This document shows, piece after piece, positions 18,153 through 25,213 of a stretch of 37,615 nucleotides of DNA. The notes below the pieces were generated by a model that saw nothing but the letters and a program-made list of their open reading frames with translations, had not been told where the DNA came from and did no database searches. The DNA is taken from the NCBI GenBank assembly GCA_021732415.1, contig JAKFVC010000267.1, positions 1 to 37,615 of the forward strand. Reading direction: 5' to 3'. This DNA is from Planctomycetaceae bacterium (GTDB lineage Bacteria > Planctomycetota > Planctomycetia > Planctomycetales > Planctomycetaceae). The position numbers and the translations under genes were made by a program. The number at the start of each line of letters is the position of its first letter. The stretch's first letter is position 1.

Positions 18153-18178
18153 GAGCCGGGCGGCGTAAGCCCCGGATT
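18153..18178 (+). repeat. 26-bp dispersed repeat, copy 2
   Basis: Matches 6391-6416 at 23 of 26 positions (shared GAGCCGGGCGG and GTAAGC). It lies just after the PSCyt stop and just before another repeat at 18190. Confidence 0.6.
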
Positions 18179-18189
18179 CTTCGTCAACA

Positions 18190-18208
18190 CCGACGATAGC
18201 AGCGTCGG
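18190..18208. repeat. Single unit of the CCGACGCTAGCAGCGTCGG palindrome
   Basis: CCGACGATAGCAGCGTCGG differs from the core by one base and is followed by CTACGG, the same flank (C-T/C-ACG) as other copies. It lies between the PSCyt and DUF1501 genes of pair 2, the same position as the copy in pair 1. Confidence 0.7.
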
Positions 18209-18257
18209 CTACGGAATCCTTGAGACTGATACGCTTTCACTGCCGCTGAGATCTAAT

Positions 18258-19685
18258 ATGAACAAACTAAACTTCCAAACGAGTGACTGCATTAATCGTC
18301 GTCAAGCACTGCAAGCAACCGCCTGTGGATTCGGTGGATTGGCTCTGCAGAGCATGATCGGCAACCTGGCTCGCGCGGCGACGAATCCGCTCGCGGTCCG
18401 CGCGCCGCACTTCACTCCGCGTGCTAAACGGGTCATCTTCCTGTTTATCGCGGGCGGGCCGTCTCAGCCCGATCTGTTCGATCCGAAGGAGCTGATTCGT
18501 AAGAAGCATGGCGAGAAAATCACCCCTGGGATCGATGGGCGAGAAGTCAGCGTCGGGATCGACAAATACCTCGCATTGGCTCCCGTCGCACCTGTGAAGC
18601 CGCGCGGGCAGTCGGGGATGATGATCTCGGACCTCATGCCGCATCTGGCCAGTGTGGCCGACGATATTTGTATGCTCCGCGCGGTCCACACCGACAACGA
18701 AGCTCATGCCCCCGCGACATTGCAACTGCATACCGGCGTGTCGATTGATGTGCGGCCCTCGATGGGATCGTGGTTCAGCTATGGCCTCGGATCCGAGAAT
18801 CAGAATCTGCCGAGCTTCATCACCATTCATCCCGATAGCGATGTCCGCACTTATGGATCGGGGTTCTTGCCGGCAGCCCATCAGGGAACTCCGGTCAACG
18901 TTTCAGCGGGTAAGGATTCGGCGATCAAGTATCTCGTCGATCCCGAAACGAGTCCCGCCGCCCAGCGCCGCCGCCTTGACTTCGTCCAGCGGATGAATCG
19001 CCGGTTACTGGATCGTGTGCAATCGGATCTGCCGATGGAAGGAATGATTGAATCATTTGAGTTGGCATTCCGGATGCAGACTGAGACTCCGAAGTTGATC
19101 GATCTGAGTGGAGAAACGAAACCTACCCAGGAATTGTATGGAATTGGCGAAGGAGCGACCGACCGAAATGGACGGGCTTGCTTGTTAGCGCGACGGCTCA
19201 GTGAAGCGGGCGTCCGTTTCGTGCAAGTGACGATTGGAGGCTGGGATCATCATGGCAACATTAAAGGGGCATTGCCTGGAAGTTGCGCGGGGTCAGACAA
19301 ACCGGTCGCCGGGTTGATTAAGGATCTCAAAGCGCGAGGACTGCTCGACGACACACTCGTCGTCTGGTCGGGTGAATTTGGCCGGACTCCGTGGAGCCAG
19401 GATTTGTCGGGAACGTCACCTATTGATACGCACGGCCGCGAACATCAACCGGAAAGTTACTGTGCCTGGATGGCTGGGGGCGGGGTGAAGGGGGGCCTGA
19501 CTTACGGTGAAACGGATGATTTCGGATTTCGCCCCGTCGCCGGGAAAGTGCATCTCCACGACATGCATGCCACGATGCTGCACTTGCTGGGGATGGACCA
19601 TGAGCGGTTGACCTATCGGCATGCGGGGCGAGATTATCGTTTGACCGATGTACATGGCGAAGTGGTGAAGGAGATTTTGGCGTAG
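18258..19685 (+). CDS. DUF1501 protein, Tat-type leader (pair 2)
   Basis: 475 residues. The leader NRRQALQATACGFGGLAL at about 13-30 has the twin-arginine form. Motifs: GGPSQPDLFDPKE from 66, GEFGRTP, a GREHQPE at 393-399 where the other two typical copies have GREHH or GRDHH, AGGGVKGG, and the C-terminal HERLTYRHAGRDYRLTDV. The His-to-Gln change at 397 may alter a metal site; whether this His is essential is not known to me. The gene is downstream of its PSCyt partner by 131 bases and upstream of a dehydrogenase. Confidence 0.94.
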   Translation: MNKLNFQTSDCINRRQALQATACGFGGLALQSMIGNLARAATNPLAVRAPHFTPRAKRVIFLFIAGGPSQPDLFDPKELIRKKHGEKITPGIDGREVSVGIDKYLALAPVAPVKPRGQSGMMISDLMPHLASVADDICMLRAVHTDNEAHAPATLQLHTGVSIDVRPSMGSWFSYGLGSENQNLPSFITIHPDSDVRTYGSGFLPAAHQGTPVNVSAGKDSAIKYLVDPETSPAAQRRRLDFVQRMNRRLLDRVQSDLPMEGMIESFELAFRMQTETPKLIDLSGETKPTQELYGIGEGATDRNGRACLLARRLSEAGVRFVQVTIGGWDHHGNIKGALPGSCAGSDKPVAGLIKDLKARGLLDDTLVVWSGEFGRTPWSQDLSGTSPIDTHGREHQPESYCAWMAGGGVKGGLTYGETDDFGFRPVAGKVHLHDMHATMLHLLGMDHERLTYRHAGRDYRLTDVHGEVVKEILA

Positions 19686-19695
19686 AAGCGCGTTT

Positions 19696-19832
19696 GAGAT
19701 GGGAGGGCGAGGCTCCCGCCGAGCCTACTACGACCGCAGGTCGGCGTCCGCCGGAGGCCGCGTTCTATGCCTCCGGCGGACGCCGAGCTAAAGCTCGTGT
19801 TAGGCTCGGCGGGAGCCTCGCCCTCCCATCTC
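19696..19832. repeat. Nested inverted repeat (32-bp outer, 17-bp inner)
   Basis: The outer arms 19696-19727 and 19801-19832 are perfect reverse complements. Between them a second perfect inverted repeat has arms 19742-19758 and 19769-19785 with a ten-base loop. The element fills most of the 204-base gap between the DUF1501 gene and the dehydrogenase gene. A partial match to the outer arm (GGGAGGGCGAGGCT) occurs again near 37477. It carries no coding region and could be a non-autonomous mobile element or a strong transcription barrier. Confidence 0.88.
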
Positions 19833-19889
19833 CAGCACGCTATTAGAAATTCTGTGTTCTGTTACACCCATTAGAGAGAAGTTTGAAAA

Positions 19890-20888
19890 ATGACTGGTCG
19901 ACGGGGCAAGATTGTTGTTGCCGATTTCATTAACGACGGGCTCGAGATCGAGCGTTCTATTCTCGGCGCAGTGGCCGACATTTCCGCTCTCGACGCCTAC
20001 AGCGAAGACGATCTGGTCAACAAGATCGAAGATGCCGACGCGGTCATGCTGTATCACTGCATTCAGTTCAGCGAACGGACGATTAATCGCCTGCAGCAGT
20101 GCAAGCTGATCGTGCGCTGTGGCGTGGGTGTCGATAATGTCGACCGCGCGGCGGCTCGGGCGAAGGGGATTCCTGTCGCCAACGTGCCGGACTATGGGAC
20201 CGAAGAAGTGGCCGATTCCGCAATCGGCATGGCACTGACGTTGTCCCGCGGTATTCACTTTTTGAATTCGCGCCTGCAGCGAGAAGTTTATCCGTGGACC
20301 TACCTGCAAGCCGCGCCGATCCATCGGCTCCGCGGCCGAGTGTTCGGCATCATCGGTCTCGGCCGCATTGGCACGGCGGCCGCCGTGAGAGCCAAGGCTC
20401 TCGGCATGCGTGTTGTGTTTTATGATCCTCTGTTGCCGGACGGATATGATAAGGCTCTCGGCATCGAACGAGTCGAAACCTTAGAGGCGTTGCTCGCTCA
20501 AACTTATGTCCTCAGCCTGCATTGTCCGTTGACCGAACAGACGCGCCAAATTGTGAATGCGCGGACGCTGGCGCTGTTGCCGAAGGGCTCATTCCTGGTC
20601 AACACGGCACGCGGCGGCACGGTCGACCCCATGGCCGTGGTGGAAGCATTGGCGAGCGGCCACCTGGCGGGGGCTGGGCTGGATGTTCTCGTCGACGAAC
20701 CACCGGTCGAACCCAGTGAGTTGTTGATCGCCTGGCGCGACCCGAATCATCCTGCCCATGATCGCCTGATCCTCAACCCGCACTCGGCTTTCTATTGCGA
20801 AGAAGGTTTGAATGATATGCGGATCAAGGGGAGTCACGCGTGTAAGAGGGCGCTGGAGGGCCTGCCGTTGCGAAATATCGTGAATTAG
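19890..20888 (+). CDS. NAD-dependent 2-hydroxyacid dehydrogenase (D-isomer family)
   Basis: 332 residues, cytoplasmic. The nucleotide-binding GLGRIG lies at 156-161, with Asp179 at the end of the second strand favouring NAD. The catalytic triad is seen as Arg241 (NTARGG), Glu270 (VDEPP) and His298 (NPHSA). The length and absence of a C-terminal ACT domain make it closer to CtBP-like or hydroxypyruvate/glyoxylate reductases than to full-length phosphoglycerate dehydrogenase. It interconverts a 2-oxo acid and a D-2-hydroxy acid. It is last in the GntR-led set but separated by a large hairpin, so its expression may be partly independent. The family is secure; the substrate is not. Confidence 0.93.
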   Translation: MTGRRGKIVVADFINDGLEIERSILGAVADISALDAYSEDDLVNKIEDADAVMLYHCIQFSERTINRLQQCKLIVRCGVGVDNVDRAAARAKGIPVANVPDYGTEEVADSAIGMALTLSRGIHFLNSRLQREVYPWTYLQAAPIHRLRGRVFGIIGLGRIGTAAAVRAKALGMRVVFYDPLLPDGYDKALGIERVETLEALLAQTYVLSLHCPLTEQTRQIVNARTLALLPKGSFLVNTARGGTVDPMAVVEALASGHLAGAGLDVLVDEPPVEPSELLIAWRDPNHPAHDRLILNPHSAFYCEEGLNDMRIKGSHACKRALEGLPLRNIVN

Positions 20889-20900
20889 CCAATTTGGACT

Positions 20901-21061
20901 GCGGTGATTCATCACCGCTTTCTTATGGCACGTTTACGATCAGGACGGACTGGCGAATTCTTCAGAAAGATTGATTCGCCAGTCTTCCCTTACAAATTGG
21001 CAAGCAGAACCCGACTCGGAGAGTCAGGCTACAGGACTGCGGTGATTTATCACCGCAGTCC
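20901..21061. repeat. Intergenic hairpin cluster
   Basis: Three hairpins occupy the 303-base gap between the dehydrogenase and the next DUF1501 gene. 20901-20907 pairs with 20912-20918 (GCGGTGA, four-base loop). 20948-20958 pairs with 20974-20984 (GACTGGCGAAT, 15-base loop). 21034-21045 pairs with 21050-21061 (GGACTGCGGTGA, four-base loop). The first and third share GGACTGCGGTGATT-(C/T)-ATCACCGC, so they are copies of one element. No gene is seen in this gap. Termination of the upstream transcript is a reasonable role. Confidence 0.8.
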
Positions 21062-21191
21062 AAATCATAAGAACTCGCTTTGCCTGATATTTGTACGTAT
21101 GATGGATCGGCAAGAGTTCGCCGATACATTGATATCCGCGCCCCCTTTGGTGCGGTACGATTTAATCCGATAATCGCAGAGCAATAAGCGT

Positions 21192-22553
21192 ATGCCACAA
21201 TCACTCCTCCGCGCATCTGGCTGTTTCGACTTTCGATCGCTTCTTAATCGCCGTCAGGCCGTGCAGGTGGGTGTCTGCGGGGCACTGGGACTGACTCTGG
21301 GCGACTTATTTCGCCAGCGAGCCCTCGCCGATACCAAGGGCAAGCCAGAGCCCAAGGCCCTCAGCGTGATTCAGTTGAATCTGCCGGGCGGAATGGCACA
21401 GCAGGAATCATGGGATCCCAAGCCTGAAGCTCCCGTCGAATACCGCGGTGCGTTCAATATCGCCAAGACGAACACGGGCGAGATCTTCAGCGAGAATTTT
21501 TCGCGACTCTCGAAGATTGCCGACAAACTGACGATCGTCAGATCGGTCGTCGGAAAGATCCCGGATCATGGTCAGGCGACTTATCATCTCTTTACCGGCT
21601 ACACTCCGACGACGGTCATTGACTATCCTCAGATGGGGTCGGTGATTTCTCAAGCATTCGGGCCGCGACACGACATGCCACCTTATGTCGCCATTCCCAG
21701 CTTGCCGGGTTACTCGGGAGGGACTGGGTACCTGGGCAGCAAGTTCGGCGCATTCCAGCTTCATGCCGATCCCGGTGGGCAAGGCAAATTCCAGGTTCGC
21801 GATTTCTCCGTTCCCAAGGATGTATCTTCGGAACAGTTTCATCGACGTCAGGCCGCGCGAGAACTCGTCGAGAATCGTCTACGCGAATCACAGGCGGCGC
21901 CGGATCTCCTCAACACGATGGACGAGTTCTATCGGCGGGCCTATTCACTGCTCAGTTCGAAAAAGTCGCAGCAGGCGTTCTCGTTGTCCGATGAGCCACA
22001 ATCGATGCTCGATCTGTATGGCCACGACTACATCCTGAAAGCCCGTCGCGAACCGGCGGGGATCGGGCCGCGATTGCTGCTGGCTCGGCGACTGGTTGAA
22101 GCGGGAGTGCGGTTCGTTACCGTCGAGTATGGTGCCTGGGATTCGCATGTCGGCATTAAGGAAGATTGCCTGGATCGGATGCCGGCCCTCGACCATGCGG
22201 TGACGGGCCTGATCACAGATCTGGATCAACGCGGATTGCTGGATACGACCTTGGTCATGGTGACCACCGAGTTCGGGCGAACGCCTCTCGTCAACCAGTC
22301 GAACGGCCGCGACCACTGGGCTCGGGTCTATTCGATGTTGCTCGCCGGCGGTGGCATCACCCGTGGTCAGATCTACGGAGCCTCCGACGCGACAGCCGCC
22401 GAACCCGCCCGCGATGCGGTACCGTTGGAAGATTTCCTCTACACCGTCTATCACCAGTTGGGCATCGACGCGAACGACGAATTGCTGGCGTTCGGGACAA
22501 GGCCGATTGAGATTGTGAAAGACGGGAAGCTGGTGAAGGGCATCGTGGCGTGA
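21192..22553 (+). CDS. DUF1501 protein, divergent subtype, first gene of a four-gene run
   Basis: 453 residues. Twin-arginine-type leader (NRRQAVQVGVCGALGLTLG, Arg20-Arg21). The motifs follow the family but differ from the other three copies: GGMAQQESWDPKP at 66-78 in place of GGxSQxDxFDxKP, TTEFGRTP, GRDHW at 372-376 in place of GRDHH, and AGGGITRGQIYG. It also lacks the HERLTxR...RLTDV C-terminal block. It therefore belongs to a second subtype of DUF1501. It leads a run with a PPC-domain protein, a DUF1549/DUF1553 protein and a cytochrome-WD40 protein, whereas the other DUF1501 genes follow their partners. Confidence 0.92.
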   Translation: MPQSLLRASGCFDFRSLLNRRQAVQVGVCGALGLTLGDLFRQRALADTKGKPEPKALSVIQLNLPGGMAQQESWDPKPEAPVEYRGAFNIAKTNTGEIFSENFSRLSKIADKLTIVRSVVGKIPDHGQATYHLFTGYTPTTVIDYPQMGSVISQAFGPRHDMPPYVAIPSLPGYSGGTGYLGSKFGAFQLHADPGGQGKFQVRDFSVPKDVSSEQFHRRQAARELVENRLRESQAAPDLLNTMDEFYRRAYSLLSSKKSQQAFSLSDEPQSMLDLYGHDYILKARREPAGIGPRLLLARRLVEAGVRFVTVEYGAWDSHVGIKEDCLDRMPALDHAVTGLITDLDQRGLLDTTLVMVTTEFGRTPLVNQSNGRDHWARVYSMLLAGGGITRGQIYGASDATAAEPARDAVPLEDFLYTVYHQLGIDANDELLAFGTRPIEIVKDGKLVKGIVA

Positions 22554-22680
22554 TGTGTCCGCTGAATTGCTTCGTCGAGATCCGCAATTCAAGCGTCGCG
22601 GCAAAAGTTTAGTCCCGCATCTTATCCGCACGACAATCGCAACGATTCAACGCCGTTGATGCAGTAAGAATATGTGACTT

Positions 22681-25152
22681 ATGAACTATCACCGAGACTA
22701 TCGATCACATCAACTCACCATCGCTCTCTGCGGATTTTGGGTTGTTGGGTTGCTTGTGATGCCGGCATTCGCCGGTCCGCAAGTGCATCACATTGAAGCC
22801 ACCTTCCCACGATGCGGCCAGCGCGGGACGACCGTGGAGGTCGTGCTCCAGGGAACCTTTCTGAAAGACCCCAAGGAGATCGCGTTTTTCCGACCTGGAA
22901 TCAAAGCGATCGAAGTTTCACCATTGCCACCGCTGCCGCGTCAGTCCGTGGCGCATGGTGGATGGATCGAAGACCAGGTGCGTTGCAAGTTTGTGATTGC
23001 GCCCGACTGCCCGCTGGGCGAGCATCCCTTTCGATTGCGCACCGCGACCGAACTGACGATGGTCAGCACCTTCTGGGTCACGCCGTTTGAAGTCGTTAGC
23101 GATCAGGAATCCGGGCACGGTCGCAACGACACCATCGCCACGGCCATGTTGGTACCTCGCAATGTGACAGTCCAGGCGAAGATGGATACTGGCCGCCAAG
23201 CCGATCACGACATCTATCGGATCAGTGGCAAGAAAGGCGAGCACCTTTCTGTGGAACTCACGTCGGTCTGGCTGACCGACAGGTACTACGCGGAATCCGA
23301 ATTCGATTTGATGGTCAGCATTCTTGACGCCAAGGGACATGAGCTGGCTCGCAACGACGACAGTGCCTTACATATTCAAGATCCCATTGCATCGGTCATT
23401 CTGCCCACCGATGGAGACTACTTCGTCGACGTCCGCCAGCGAATCTATAAGGGTGGCCACAATACCTACTATCTCGCCCATATCGGTACCAATCTGCGTC
23501 CGCTGGCCGTGTTTCCTGCAGGAGGTCCCAAAGGACTACCGCTGGCGGCCAAGCTATTCGGTGATCCTGCGGGTGAGATCGACCGTACGATTCCGTTGCC
23601 CGCTGCGACTGGCAACTATGACTTCTACGAAGACGCCCCGTCCCCGTTGCCGATGCGAGTTTCAGACTATGCCAATGTGCTCGAAAACCGCGCAGCGGAC
23701 GAAACGTCGGTCGCTCAAATCCCGAGTGCGTTGAATGGCATCATTGAAACACCGGGGGATGTGGATGCCTTTCGACTGACCGTCAAGAAGGGAGATCGAT
23801 ACCGCGTTCGTGTCTTCGCGAGAGCCTTGGGCACGCCTCTCGATCCTCGCATCTCGATTCGTCCGGCCAACTCGGATCAACCGGAAATTGAAGGGGATGA
23901 TGCGAACCACGCCGATCGCGACTTGATCGGAATTTCGACTGCCTTCCACCGCAAGGATTTACTCGACCCATCGCTGATTTGGGAACCCAAACAAGACGGC
24001 GAATACATCCTCAGTATTACCGACATGCGTAACGCGGGTGACCCGACTTCGGTTTATCGCATCGAAGTCGAGCCGACACGGGATGCCATTCACACATATC
24101 TGTTTGCTCCAGTGATCGACAGTGCGGAATGCCCCCGCCTGACGAGTCTTGCGATTCCTCAAGGGGACCGCTTTACCGTGATCGTGCTGCTCGGCGAAGC
24201 ACAGGGGAATACTTATAAGGGTGAGTTGGAGATCACGGCAAAGGGCCTGCCACCCGGCGTCCAGATGATCGCCCCGAAAGTGCCCGCTGGTCAACGCTCC
24301 ATTCCCGTGCAGTTTATTGCGTCCGCAGATACACCGCCGCAGACCGCGGTCATCGAACTGCAAGCTCAACCGGCGGACCATTCGCGCCGGATCGAGAGTG
24401 GCTCACACCAGGCCTTTCCATTCCTCAGCCATTCCGGCGGAAGGGCATGGCACACCGTGGTGGTCGACCGCTATATCCTCGCTGTGACGGAGTCGGCGCC
24501 GTTCACCATCGAACTGGTGCCGCCACAGATTCCCCTGTCACAAAGCGGTGAACTCGCCATGCAAGTGAATTTGAAACGTCGCCAAGGATTTGATGAACCG
24601 GTCGATTTCCAATTCGACTGGAGCCCTCCCGGCGTGCAGACTCAGCCCACAGTGACCATTCCCGCTGGAGAATCTTCTTCAATCCTGAGGCTGTTCGCGA
24701 GTACCTCGGCCCAACCGGGCACTTGGAAGATGGCGGCGACCGCCACCACCACGGGAGGTTCATACTATCTGGGAACTGGGCGGCAAAGGAACTCGACAGC
24801 CTTCGTCGACCTGACAATAGCCGAGCCCTACATCGCGTTGAAGAACAAACCGTCGGCCGTGCGGCGCGGGGACAAATCTCAGATCATCTGGGATGTGGAG
24901 CACAAGAAACCGTTCCCGGGAATGGCCGATGCGGTGCTGCTTGGATTGCCCAAAGGTGTGACCATTGTGGAGCCGGCACCGCAACTGAAAGTGGGCGACA
25001 AACAACTGGTATTTGAAGTCTCTGCGACCAATGACGCACTGCTGGGTCAATATAAAGAATTGACTTGCGAGATCATCGTTCGTCAGGCGGGACAGGAAAT
25101 TCGACAGCGGACGGGCAAGGGAATCTTGCGAGTTGATCCGGCGGCGAAATAG
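22681..25152 (+). CDS. Secreted protein with PPC-like and Ig-like beta domains
   Basis: 823 residues with a signal peptide (ALCGFWVVGLLVMPAFAG). After it comes an IPT/TIG-like segment (PQVHHIEATFPRCGQRGTTVEV). Two bacterial pre-peptidase C-terminal-like domains follow: about 175-270 (DIYRISGKKGEHLSVEL ... DGDYFVDV) and about 360-465 (DAFRLTVKKGDRYRVRV ... DGEYILSI). The C-terminal third has beta-sandwich, Ig-like character. No catalytic motif is recognised. Such proteins are regular neighbours of DUF1501 and DUF1549/DUF1553 genes in planctomycetes, and a binding or scaffolding role outside the cell is the likely reading. It is 127 bases after the DUF1501 gene. Confidence 0.85.
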   Translation: MNYHRDYRSHQLTIALCGFWVVGLLVMPAFAGPQVHHIEATFPRCGQRGTTVEVVLQGTFLKDPKEIAFFRPGIKAIEVSPLPPLPRQSVAHGGWIEDQVRCKFVIAPDCPLGEHPFRLRTATELTMVSTFWVTPFEVVSDQESGHGRNDTIATAMLVPRNVTVQAKMDTGRQADHDIYRISGKKGEHLSVELTSVWLTDRYYAESEFDLMVSILDAKGHELARNDDSALHIQDPIASVILPTDGDYFVDVRQRIYKGGHNTYYLAHIGTNLRPLAVFPAGGPKGLPLAAKLFGDPAGEIDRTIPLPAATGNYDFYEDAPSPLPMRVSDYANVLENRAADETSVAQIPSALNGIIETPGDVDAFRLTVKKGDRYRVRVFARALGTPLDPRISIRPANSDQPEIEGDDANHADRDLIGISTAFHRKDLLDPSLIWEPKQDGEYILSITDMRNAGDPTSVYRIEVEPTRDAIHTYLFAPVIDSAECPRLTSLAIPQGDRFTVIVLLGEAQGNTYKGELEITAKGLPPGVQMIAPKVPAGQRSIPVQFIASADTPPQTAVIELQAQPADHSRRIESGSHQAFPFLSHSGGRAWHTVVVDRYILAVTESAPFTIELVPPQIPLSQSGELAMQVNLKRRQGFDEPVDFQFDWSPPGVQTQPTVTIPAGESSSILRLFASTSAQPGTWKMAATATTTGGSYYLGTGRQRNSTAFVDLTIAEPYIALKNKPSAVRRGDKSQIIWDVEHKKPFPGMADAVLLGLPKGVTIVEPAPQLKVGDKQLVFEVSATNDALLGQYKELTCEIIVRQAGQEIRQRTGKGILRVDPAAK

Positions 25153-25213
25153 GTGGTGGGTAAGCGGCGATACGATCGCGTATCTGCGATTTGACTATAG
25201 AGCGGATTCTTGA

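Noticed and set aside
21945-22631. 228-codon open frame on the minus strand
   Set aside because: Mostly antisense to the third DUF1501 gene, with no recognisable domain.
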